Part shown: positions 32,570-43,558 of the stretch, in pieces
Numbering within the stretch: the first letter of the stretch is position 1
Layout: every line of letters begins with the position of its first letter
Source: Calycina herbarum
Lineage: Eukaryota; Ascomycota; Leotiomycetes; Helotiales; Pezizellaceae
Assembly (NCBI GenBank): GCA_001414485.1
Contig: LLEY01000216.1
Location: 25,368 to 89,367, forward strand
Direction: 5' to 3'
Length of the DNA stretch: 64,000 bases
The notes under the pieces: model-generated
Seen by the model: the letters and a program-made list of their open reading frames with translations, nothing else
What the model was told of the DNA's origin: nothing
Databases searched by the model: none
Position numbers and translations under genes: made by a program

Positions 32570-34784
32570 TAAACGTTGGAAAACATGGCTTCCACCGAAG
32601 CTTTATATTCGATAAGCCCTGCAGGCCGCACTTTTGTTTTGGAAAGAGGGTATGCTTGTCGGGGCAAAAGCGCTCCACTTGACATATCCCAACAACCTTG
32701 AACGACGGTAGTTCATCTGCAAGCGGTTGGATTTGCGAACCTGTCAACCTGGGAATATGACCGCCACTAGCGGGGTATACCATTCTTGGAGAGCTTACAT
32801 GCAGCAGATCTGCCATCGGGAGAAAAACAAAAAACAATAAGTTTTAACGATACCGACATAAAGGTAGGAAATTGACGGACGTTTTTTTGAGTTGTCAGAA
32901 AAGTACTCGCTCAGATTGGGAATAGGTTGTGCTTCCTTATTCCACCCCCTCGCATTAGGGTTGATTAATCTCCTCTTGAAGAACCACGGGTCACCACACA
33001 CATGTGTGGCGGAAAAGAAATTGGTGTGGTTCGTTAATTTCTCGTCCAAAGCTGGTGCAGAAAAGTCAATGCGATATATCAAAGTGTTGGTGGCAGGTAG
33101 TTCCCTTTGAATAGGTGAGTATCAAAATCGCCCGTCACCCCTCCTAGACTTGACAAGCGGATGTCCATTGCATAAAATTCAAGGACAACGAATTCCCAGT
33201 TTTCGAAACGCAAAGCTTTATTTTCTTGGAAATAAGCTTGCCCTCTTTCCCGCCGGTAGAGCTAGTGCTGGCTAGGCCGTTCTCTGCGGAAAAGCTGCGA
33301 GCTACAAGCCTACAAGTACGAGTAGGCAGGAACAACGGAACATGATTTGGCACACCGGCCGACCCGCGTGGATTCCGCGTGACGCATGGGTAAACAGTTC
33401 AAGGAGAGACCTTGACTCCAAGGCGCATGCGCCATAAGCGGGGAGCCGTTGAGCCTTGACATTTCAAACAAGTCTTGATAAAAGAGACGACGGTTGCATC
33501 CCAAAAATAGTGAATTGGCGATCTGGAGGAGCACGCAAAGATGGGTTGCCATCGAGAGGATCGTAGAACTCCCCACCAAATCCTCGGATCTTGCTGGAGC
33601 TTCGGATAGAATACGCTCGGGGCGTCTCTCGACTCTTTGAAACTTCCGTCGACGGCTGCACTGGACCTTAACTAACAACTAACATTATCAATACCCACCT
33701 CATGGGTAGAAAATTCGTCGCAGAAGCCCCTCCAAATTGGAGGTCCCAAGAGAGTCGTCGACGTCCCGTTATTGATCGACCACTCGCGTATCAGCCTGCA
33801 AACTCAATTGATCCGATGTAGTGCAGATTTAGAAAGTTCGGGAATCTGCAACAAATCCTCCGGTGGAATCGTTGGTAAATTGACATTCCACTGAACTCCA
33901 GGGTTAGTCTGATATATGTGGTGCTTAGGTAGGGGACTCGCCGCAAGCAGGCCGGCGAGAATACCTGGAGCACCCTGCCATCCAACTTCTGCCACGAATC
34001 GTCTCTTTTCCGGTGCAACACAGAAGATGCCGTGGCGAAGCACGACTCAAAGACTTCCGAACTCCCGCTCGCCTCGGTCGTGAGTTTCTAGATTTTGAAG
34101 CTATCTAGAATCGGGAGGATTGAGGTTGAGATTGAAGTTGGGTGTGAAGCCAATGCCCAGCTACAATTCTGAAACTGAGCCCCGTAGACTTTAGCTGAGC
34201 CATTGAATTTTGTCCACGGTACTTGTAATCCCCTTTAGCCCCCCGAAGCGGTCGTAATTAGCTGTACGTAGCTGTTGTCCTGTCGTGATGTTGTAAGTTC
34301 TCGTAACATGGATACGTCGACCAGGAGTTGTGGACGCCTCGAGGATTTTTATAAATTAATGCAGATAGTTCAGGGTATAATAAGGTTCCCTGGGCCTGTT
34401 GCCCAGAAACCTTCCATCCAGTCGGGTCACTTCTTGTCACATGAGGAATCCTGTCAAGTGCTGCTGTTGAACTCCTGTTTGCCAAGTTATCTCTGCCAAC
34501 CAAATGAGGAGATGGACTGAAAGGCAATGATAGATGATACATACCACTCGCATTGTTAACAAGAACGTAGACTAATGAGTGGAATGTGAATGTGAAATCA
34601 TGTCATATATACCTATATACCTAATCCATTGCTCAAAGTTTCGGAATTCCAGGATTTCCAAGAGTGGAATTTTCCAGCATGCATTTCTAGCCGCCTTGCA
34701 AGGTTAAATAACCGTTGCTCTTTATCTCTTCACCTCTACCTAAACTCCATATCTACCCAAATGATTTCCCCACATAAGATTCCT
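32570..34784. other. Intergenic region with a decayed gene
   Basis: About 2.2 kb. It holds the photoreceptor promoter and the relic described at 33464-34043. The rest has no supported gene. Confidence 0.45.
33464..34043 (-). pseudogene. Possible gene relic, family unknown
   Basis: Three stretches read like real protein: VAEVGWQGAPGILAGLLAA with an NPGVQWNVNLP continuation (34043-33807), LIREWSINNGTSTTLLGPPI (about 33780-33700), and KIRGFGGEFYDPLDGNPSLR (about 33660-33464). The first two share a frame but are separated by a TGA. That stop could be removed by an intron from a GTGGAA donor to TTTGCAG. No ATG opens the first stretch. I do not recognise the family. It may be a broken gene or a real gene with a missed first exon. 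Confidence 0.4.
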
Positions 34785-36351
34785 TCATCTGAATTCGTTC
34801 ATGAACTTCTCGTGGAATTTGGTGATTCGACCAACCCACTCGGTGCCTGGTGCTAAGAAGGTGGTTCTGAAGTGAAGAGTGTTCTCCTTCTGGCCAAACC
34901 CTGCACCTGCGACAACACAGACTCCTGTTGCGTCAAGTAGATGGAAGGCATAGAACTCATCGGGGGATCGGCCCTCCTTCTTTGCAGCTTCAACTGCTTT
35001 CTCTGGGAGATTGATGGTTGGGAAGAGGTACATGGAACCCTATGATAGTCAGTAAAGCTGCGTGATTTGCTGAAAATATGCCCTTACCTGTGGTTTTCCG
35101 CATTCGACGCCTTCCATCTTCTGGAAAGCATCGTATAAAGCAGTTGCTCTCTTTTGCAAGCCAGCAAAGATACCATCATATTCTTGCTTGTAGAGTTCGT
35201 AACTTGGCTCCCCGGACTTTGGTGGGTTGACCATCAATTCAACCAAGCATTGCCCAATGACTGGGGCACACAAACTAATGGAAACAAATTTGTAGATTTG
35301 CTCCTGGACCTCTGGGTCGAAACCACAGAGCTCAAAGTATCCTCCGCGGTGACCACACTCTCCAACCATACCCTTGGAAATACTGTGTAGAGAAGCAAGC
35401 TCAACATACTTGTATTTCTCAGCATCAGCCTTCTGCAGGGTTCGCAAGACGCTCTTGAAACTGTGGAATTTTCCAACAAATACATTGGTCTGGTAGACTT
35501 CATCGGCCATGACAACAAGCTTCTTCTCGGCAGCAAAAGCGATGACTGCCTTGATATCATCTTCCGACAGACTTGCGCCAGTAGGGTTTCCAGGGTTGAT
35601 TATGACAATAGCCCGAACATCAGTGCCTTCTCCAATTGCCTTTTCGTATGCTCCCTTGATAGCCTCAAGATCTGTACCCCAGTTCTTCGCTTCGTCGAGG
35701 TAGTATGGAACGCATCGTGCATCTAGTACGGAGAGGGAGGCGGTGTAAAGGGGATATTGTGGAATTGGGACAAGAACACCAGTGTGAGGTTGGGCACAAA
35801 TGACGTGTAGTAGGGTATTGACTCCGGATGAAGCTCCTCCAGAGAGATAGATGTCTTTGGCTTCGGCCGGGAAACCATCTCGTTCTACGAAAAGAGAAAG
35901 GGGTCAGCATGATTCATTGTGCCCTCGGGATTTCGAGCATACCCTCAATAAACCGCGCAACACTATCCTTGATTCCAGTTGCACCCGCACTAGCACTGTA
36001 GGCACCGACAGAACCAACTGTCTTCAGAAGCCATTTTGCCCGAGCAATAACGTCGCTCTTGTATCCAAGTTGGTTCAACAAAATGTCCTCCTTCTCCAAC
36101 AGTGGTGGGTATTCCAACAAGCTCAAGACTTGTCTGAAAAATGTGATTGGCTTCTGGTCGAGTTGTTGTGGGTTTCCAATGTTGGCAGAAATGACCTGGG
36201 CGAAAGGAAGATCGGTATCGCCCTTTGCCAGCTTGGCTCTGTACTCCTCGGATCGAACAGCGAGTTCTCCTCTCACAGCATATTTTGCCTCCTTAACGTG
36301 GGGGTTGATGTTGTTGATGTTCAAGCTGCGAAGACCAGCGGTAGACGACAT
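34785..36351 (-). CDS. Alanine aminotransferase (PLP-dependent)
   Basis: Predicted L-alanine:2-oxoglutarate aminotransferase linking pyruvate and glutamate pools. Three exons (36351-35943, 35884-35088, 35039-34785) give 486 residues, the usual length of cytosolic fungal forms. The PLP lysine is Lys307 in SLHSISKGMVGECGHRGGY. The substrate and cofactor pocket is visible in ISANIGNPQQL, LSGGASSGVNTLL, VPIPQYPLY, IINPGNPTG and MADEVYQTNVF. The C-terminus carries GAGFGQKENTLHFRTTFL. The N-terminus (MSSTAGLRSLNINNINPHV) is at most a weak mitochondrial signal, so location is undecided. Both introns have standard ends. Confidence 0.95.
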
Positions 36352-39300
36352 GGTTCGATGTGATGTATGTAGGTAGGGCCCGGGGGTATTTGATGTTCGA
36401 GAGTGAAATAACTGGGGAGGGCTACCTGTGTTATAGAATTAGGAGGGGAACCAAAATGTGGCCACGATGAGGGGTATATTTGTATATTTGAAGAAAATGG
36501 CAGTAGCAACACTTTGCATCGCATGACCCCACCAAGGTACAGGTACAAGCATTTACAGGAAAAGTGTGGTCCGTATCTGGCCGATAACGGTGCAGCGTCC
36601 TCGCGCCCAGGAGAACCTTTTCAATTGATTTCAGCGGGAAAAAAGAGAAGAAAATCCCACATACCTGAAGATTTGGCTGGCCATGGCTGAGAAAAAGAAA
36701 GATTTCGGGCGGGTGCGAGGGAGCGGGTGGTATGGCGAGGGATTTTACAAAGTTCCGCCCGCGCGGATCGTGATAAGGATAATGACGCATGGAGGGGGGT
36801 GATGGGGGCCATTGCTAACTGGCTCGCCGCCGTTGGTAGAGGCAAGGCAAGCCTAAGGAGGAGGCCTGGACAGGCTAGAATTAGTGGGTAGTGGTGGCAC
36901 TGGGGAAGTCGAAGAGCCTATCGCAAGGGTTGCTGCTTCCGCGCTACAGTATCAGTACAATACCTGACCTGAATACCTTCAATTATCGCACAGCTTGATC
37001 CAGCTTCCTTTCGATAAGGAGAATGCGACTTTCTGGCGGTTCGACAGGCGATCTGATCAAATGCCAATTGATCAGCGCGGGTCCTGATGTTGGAGATGAA
37101 GGAGGTGTCGATGTTGTTGAGATGATGAGGAGAAATTGTTGAAGAGGCGCATCTCGGGGAGCTCTCCTTAAACCCGCCGACATTGCATCTGACCGCCTCC
37201 ATTTCTTGGGGATAGACCGATTATCGGCCCCACGCATAATTTCTATGTACTCTCACTGTTGCGATAAATAGACATAATTTCTTGTGCACTATTATTAACT
37301 GTTATAAGATTGAGAGTTTGGGCAATTCCCTACCTTCAAACGCAAGAATCTTGACCCTTGCAAATGACATGTATCAATAACTTTATTGCTTAACAACTCC
37401 ATGCCAGGAGAGAGAGAAGAAAGTGGCAGATTTGTTTGCTTGACTTCGCCGAGTCCTTCAAGAATGCAGTTCTCTCAACTCAAAACTTCATTTTTTGAAT
37501 TCGAACTGGCTTGGCTCACTGATTAGAGTGCCAAAAGAGCTGCATCAAGCTTTCGACTTACACTTTCGACTCTCCTCCACGACTCTTCTCCACTATTCTT
37601 CCTAACGCGACCATGTTGGCAACGTTTCAATCGAGCCACCTCTTTACAACGAACAGCTTCACCAAACCAAAAACGCATTTGGTTGGACCCTAACCATACC
37701 AACTTTCAAAGTCGAATCGACTACAATTTCAGTTTCGACAGTAACCTCATACTATGAAATAAAAGCGACCTGACCCTGTCATTGTGCAAAACGTTTCCTC
37801 AAAACCAAAATTTAATGTTCTTCGTCGAGCATTGTCAAATGCTAATTCGTGCCAGGATATCGTGACTTTCAATCAGTTGTATCGACTCATAGAGGTGCTC
37901 GATGTATGCGAGTTTCTTTCCCGTGTCTCGTGCTTTCTGTTTAAGTAAACATTGAGAAAGACAAGAAAAACTCTGCGATATTTTGAGTCTTTTGACTGGG
38001 GTGTCTTTTCGGATTGGTTGGGGTTCGAGTCGAATGAGCGAGTGACTTGCTAACCACGGAAGACAAATTAGTGTGAAGGATAGCCTCCCTTTCGGATGAA
38101 GATTTACTCACATCCATGTTCTCGAAGACAGAATTTTGTCGCGATTTATATATTTCCTCTTAAAGGTTTTGTTATACGTTAGAGAGAGAAAAAGCTGCCG
38201 TTGGTGAGCTAAGTGGAGTCTAGAGTCTAGACTCAAGTATCGTGGTGCTTCTCGAGTTCGAAGTAAGGACACTCTTGGCAAAGTATTCCGCAGAAGACAT
38301 TTCAAAGTACGTCCTTATCAAGTATTGTCGAGGTTTAGGAACCAAAGAGTTTTCAGTGTTCATGGAGTGTTTGATGAATTGCGAGCGAGATGACTTTTCG
38401 AATCAAAGTGAAGAATACAACAAATTTACCTTCTAATTAAGAGGAGAAAGAATACGACCCCTTACTGATACTACACAAGTGTAGCTAGGTCTAGGACTTT
38501 AAATTCTGAAGTGGAACCCTGCAAACATCCACTGTGGTACTTGGCGAACAACTTCACCAATCCAAACCTAAGATAGGACGGGGAGAGGGCCTTGAATCAG
38601 GATCAAGACAAGCAGAACACCCAATACCAACTTTCAATCTTGCATGGAAAGCAATTTCAATTTCAACAACAAACACTTAAAGAACTCAGGGCATAGTAAG
38701 ATATCTTCTTATCTTCCCCCAACGATTTCCAACGAACTTCCAGTTACAGAATAACCCTCTGTGCCATCTCGTCACCTATGCCAGATGCCATGCAACAACA
38801 CAATTGATAATCGTTCGGTTATGTTGAAACTTATGCTTGAGGTTTACATGTACCACCTCCAAAAGAAGATTTGATGGTTTTCGGAAGGCGTTATCGGGTT
38901 CTAATGAGCGCGTCGAAGTAACTTCTTAGTTGAGTATTTTGCAAAGTGATTTTGAGGTACGAGTACATACTGTTGAGTTTTAGAAAACTCCCGAGAGCGA
39001 TTCAAAGTTTTATCAGAGTCCAAATATCTACTATAAAAACAAGTTAATATCTTACTCTATGCAGAGTACAGACCAAGCAAATGGATATGGAAGAGGAAGG
39101 AGCATCCAAGGGAATGATCACCAACAAGCTCGTGAAAACAACGCCTCCGAGTCAAACTCGCTTCTTTCCTTTGCTATAGTTGAAGAGCATGTGCTTTAAC
39201 TGTCTAGTTTACTGTCGATTTCTGAATTATCGTCGAATGAAACCTCAAATGTTGATCTAGTTGCCTCATCTAAGTTACTTATCTTTCAAAGCTAGATTGC

Positions 39301-40698
39301 TAGGCTTCAAAGAAGAAAATTCAAAGAAGGCCAGAAGTTTCGACTGCCGGGTTTGATGTAGACCATCACCGTAGGTAACTTACCGGTTTTCTGCTCATGA
39401 GGGCCTCGCACGCTGTACGAAACTTCTTTAACTGAAATATTCACCAGAATGGCACTTTTGGTGATCGCAAATCCCCTCAGGTCTCTTTGGTCTCGGTGAA
39501 GTGAAAGTACCATTAACTGCTGTGCTCTATGGACTTGGTATACTACGACGAAACTGGGTGCCGAACTTACGAAATTCTTCTCGTGTGTAAAAAGGGACTA
39601 AAAGTTGGATAGACATGATGCTTTGAAAGAATTGAATACTTCTCTGAGAGAAGTTTTGAAATATATATAAAAGGTATCAGAAACGGACACCAGCAAACAT
39701 AGACCTGAGTGTAAGAGAAGGAGAGTAGATGTCACATTAACTAGCTTAGTGAAATTTCTAATCACTTGATGGGTGTAGGAGTAGGATATTCAGAAGTAGT
39801 TCTTCTTTTTCTTACTTTGATTGCTTACTACGTAGTGGGTTTATGCGGTGTTTCTTTAAAAAAGAATTCGTGGAAAACTTTCAAGCCCGTCTGCCGTTTT
39901 ACAGTGAGGGTGTCAGCAAATGAATTCAATTTTTCCTAATACAAGGGAAGATATCCTGCTTCCTCTATCTCCCGCCAGAATTTCGGTTATATCTCTGTCA
40001 CTGTCGCACTGTCGAATTTTCGATAAGTGAGCGAAGTTGTTCTCAAAAAGACACAAAGAGCTTAATATATAAACTCTTCTCTATGATTAGTAACTGGTAA
40101 TTCAGGAGGACATTCCTTTGAAGTTTTTTTAGTTGCATCACATATACAGAAAGCAAAAAGATATTACCATCAATTAGCTTTCTCAATACTCCAAACGGAC
40201 CAAATCCCAATGTCCCGTACCTAAGCGAGAAGAGTACCAAGTTGATAGCCTAACAAAACAAATCGATAGCAACATAAAATCCGAGAGCAGAAACGAACCA
40301 TACAAATCTCTTACTCGTCTCCTTCCTAAACAACCCCAGCGTGTAATTTCATGTTTAGAAACCAAGGGAAATATAAAAGAAGCCTGGGATTATGTGTGGG
40401 GTTGCGAGGCACGGAAGCAAATCTTGGTGGGGGAGGGGGGTGGAGAATTTCTTTGCAAGTGGCTAGTTGGCAAGTGAGAGGGGGACTGAATGAATTTAAA
40501 CGAGTTTCTCCGCCCTTTCAGCACAACGTTTAGATGGGAAAGCCCTTTAAGCTTACAAATTAGTTCATTGATACCATGAGTCCTACCACCCTCTCTTTTT
40601 GGAAAACTGACACAAGCCAGTACTTCATATGCCAAACAATTGATTAACGAGCGACAAGAAAGTAAGCAAAAAATAGCAAAGCGACGACAAAACAAAAT
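36352..40698. other. 4.3-kb gene-poor region
   Basis: Upstream of the aminotransferase. Apart from its promoter near 36352-36900, I find no paired splice sites, domain or repeat I can support. Composition is moderately AT-rich without strong RIP-like loss of CA. It could hide non-coding RNA or very degenerate genes. Confidence 0.5.
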
Positions 40699-41084
40699 TC
40701 AAGTAACCAAGAACATAACTCGACTATCCAATAAACCACTCAACCACTCAACCACAACAGCATCCCAGTATGGTCCATGTACGACTTTATACCATGACTC
40801 AAGAAGCATGTGCTTAGCAAAATCCGTTTTGGGTATCTTGCCAACCATAACTCTTGCCCCATCCGCTAACCGAAAACCACCTACATAATTACCTCTTGGT
40901 TTCAGCCTTCGAGCGCAATCAAACTAAAGAACTTACCAGATTGGGCACCATTTTGGATCTCATCACCATCTACGGCAATTGTGCATTGGCCTTGCACACT
41001 TGAGATAGCATCATTCCATTCTTCTACACGGCATAGATTTCCTTTATCAGAGTAGGAGCACATACTAAAAGACACCCTGTTCAT
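40699..41084 (-). CDS. Small hypothetical protein, two exons
   Basis: Two exons, 41084-40937 and 40880-40699, join in phase across a 56-bp intron with GTAAGT and TTATGTAG ends to give 109 residues (MNRVSFSMCSYSDKGN...). Four cysteines lie in the first third, followed by GGFRLADGARVMVGKIP and a hydrophobic, Trp-containing C-terminus. No signal peptide is present from this start. Sequence upstream of 41084 stays open in frame to 41138 but without an ATG, so a first exon with a secretion signal may be missing. The family is not recognised. The clean intron argues for a real or recently lost gene. Confidence 0.5.
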
Positions 41085-42255
41085 GATGTGGGTCTTCGCC
41101 GAGTTTTTTCTCCCTTTTTCTCTTTCGGGTTGCTCCACATCATCCTCAGATATACTCCTTAAAGGGCAATACGGACTCCGAGGCCGCCTACAGCAGGAGT
41201 GTGCTCACCCGACGGATTTGAGACAATACTTTACGAATGATGTCCCCCAAATCCCTAACATTCTAGCAGACTCTCGCTAAACAAGCCAAGGTACGGTAGA
41301 GGTGGAGAGTTCTGGGTAACTTAGTCTGGCTTGAATATTTAGTTCCTCTTTTCTTTTCTTAGGGGTTGGGGCTGTATTGAATCTCTTATTTTGGTCTTGG
41401 CTCTTGATACACTTTCTTTCGTTTTCTTTTTTTGCTTTGGTTGTTTGGTTGGATGGAACGTGTTAGACTTCTGTTACAGTATCGCATATGCATTTCTATT
41501 TTGGTGTCAATTACACATTTATACATTGCTACCTCCACCAGAGGCTGCAGGAATTCGTGACTGTAGCCCTCTCTCTTCCACAATTTTCGGAACACTTTTC
41601 GGAGAATAAAGTGTTCGGAAATTTTTTCCCGAGTCTTAGTTGAACAATGGCGAAGCAGAGCAATGGTATTCTACTCTTGGTCAGTTATGAATTCCTACAC
41701 CCCCTGGTGCTCTAAATGAGTTTCCTGTGTTCTAACAAAAATGAAATGTGTACAAAGAAAGCATGGCAAAGAAGTGAACCTGGGTCTACAACTAGAAAAC
41801 ATGTTCGGAATTTATATCGGTGGTGCTCAGCAGCAAATGAAGTGAAGACAGAGGTCTTAAACCCGAAGAAGAGGGGGTGGCGGATGTTGGAGACACTCAA
41901 ATGAGACCGTAAAAGCTTTGTAGGCTGGAAAATTAGGTAAATTTCACCTTGTTCCCCCCTTTTTTGGAAATTCGCTAAACCCCTTTTTCGCAGAAAGGGA
42001 TTTACACGCGCTTAACATTTTGTCCAAGGTGATTGAAATCGCCCTTGCACTTTGCCCCTACATCGAAGAGCTTTTATACATCAAGAAGCGACTCAGTCTT
42101 GAACAATTTTGTAAAATCCCAAACACCCCGGCATTTGGCATCCCAACCGGAATTCCCAATCGTAAACTCATAAATCTATACAGATGCCACCCAAAATATG
42201 CCATGCCGACCATATATACCCAATAACTCCAAGCAAATTATACATCCCAAATAAA
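41085..42255. other. Intergenic region
   Basis: About 1.2 kb with only short open frames and no supported feature. Confidence 0.4.
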
Positions 42256-42693
42256 TCAAGGCCTTACATGCGCCCCTCCCCCACGACCTCCTCTAGCCCC
42301 AGGTCGCACATTTGCTGCCCCTCCAACCCGTCCCTCAGGTCGTACATGTGCACCTCCTTCCCCTCCACCTCCATTAGGTGGCCTGACATTGGCACCGCCT
42401 GGTGGTCTAATATTTGCAACACCAGGAGGTGGAGGCGGTGGTCCTCCGCCGCCAAACCATCCGCCACCACCATTGGGTGGTCTGATATTGGCATTTCCAG
42501 GAGGAGGTGCTGGTGGGGGTGGAGGAACGAATTCTCTGATTTCCTCAGAAACGGAACTTGAGTATGATGATTTATACCCAGAGCTAGCATATGGTACCCT
42601 TCGCATTCGTCGGTAGAGGAAGATGCTTAGGAGAGCGATGATGAGGATATGAAGTAGGATTATGAGTGCGATTGCGTCGTTGGGCTTGACCAT
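42256..42693 (-). CDS. Single-pass membrane protein with Gly/Pro-rich repeat tail
   Basis: A 145-residue protein with start MVKPNDA. One hydrophobic segment at about 7-28 (IALIILLHILIIALLSIFLY) is followed by basic residues (RRMRR), which favour a cytoplasmic tail. The rest is Pro/Gly-rich, with VPPPPPAPPPGN and a recurring (A/N)(N/H)(I/V)RP unit that appears at least five times (ANIRPP, ANIRPP, ANVRPP, AHVRPE, ANVRPG). The frame stays open upstream to 42945, but that part is Arg/Lys-rich and lacks conservation hints. The last codons include a GTAAGG donor-like site, so a further 3' exon is possible. The function is unknown; a proline-rich scaffold or cell-surface role is only a guess. Confidence 0.6.
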   Translation of the reverse strand: MVKPNDAIALIILLHILIIALLSIFLYRRMRRVPYASSGYKSSYSSSVSEEIREFVPPPPPAPPPGNANIRPPNGGGGWFGGGGPPPPPPGVANIRPPGGANVRPPNGGGGEGGAHVRPEGRVGGAANVRPGARGGRGGGAHVRP

Positions 42694-43558
42694 TGCTGGG
42701 GTTTTAAGTGTATGTGGGGATGTTTCGAGTAAGGGTGGTACGGCTCTTCGGGTGGTAGGTGTCGTCGTCGTATTTCGAAGGTAGTTTCGGGATTTGAGGA
42801 GTGATTTGGGTTCAAGGGGTTTTCTCTTATGGGATAGAAATTCCGACTTTATGTTTTGGTCGTTAGTTTTGTAACCTCGAGAGAGGAGGGAAGAGTTTTG
42901 CTTGCCCCGATAATTCAAGACTCGACGGTCTCGTCGGCATCTCACAAATTCGAGTGTCTTGAAAATTGTGGGCTGTCATCAAATGCTGTACTTTCAATTG
43001 TGCGATAGAATCAAAAATGATTTATGCGAACACAACAGTTATGAGGCCCACACACTTGTGCACTCGAGGGAAATCCCCCTGAGGTAATAGCCTTATTTCT
43101 GTCAAGCAGCTGAATTATTGGGTAAACAAACAGGGTGTCTCACCCCCACAATCTGGGGATGTGACCCTGAATTACGGCACAGCCAATCGTCACACTCGAC
43201 TCTCAGTGGTTGGATGTTAACCACACCACGGACATGGTGGTTAACCGGGCTACCAGTTGCATGTACCATCAAAATATCTTCAACAGAAACATTCATTGAA
43301 AATTCATGGTGATTGCTATAAAATGAGGATGCTTTTAGGACAACAAGTAAAATCCACAATGCCAAGCAATACGTGCGACGAGGTATATATTTGATTCCAC
43401 GACCAGTTCTTGGTTTTTGCTAAGGCGTTGCTGATCGGCATCAGCCCAAGGGCCGAACAGCTGTGCCAACAAATTTAGCTGCATTCAAATGGAAGAGCCC
43501 GCAGTGTAGCTGCAGATGAATCCATTCGAGTCTTTCTGGTGGATTGCGCAATCGCTAC
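42694..43558. other. Intergenic region
   Basis: About 860 bp with the promoter of the proline-rich gene and an inverted repeat at 43207-43243. No gene is supported. Confidence 0.4.
43207..43243. repeat. Imperfect inverted repeat around GTTAACCAC
   Basis: GTTAACCACACCA is followed closely by TGGTGGTTAAC. The arms pair with one bulged base. It lies in the gap between the proline-rich gene and the 3' end of the Hsp70-like gene. Confidence 0.55.

Noticed and set aside
32454..32837. 127-codon minus-strand frame overlapping the photoreceptor start
   Set aside because: It lies in a different frame from the well-supported first exon of the RGS-LOV gene and has no features of its own.
33310..33678. 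122-codon minus-strand frame
   Set aside because: It overlaps in another frame the segment that reads more protein-like (KIRGFGGEFYDPL).
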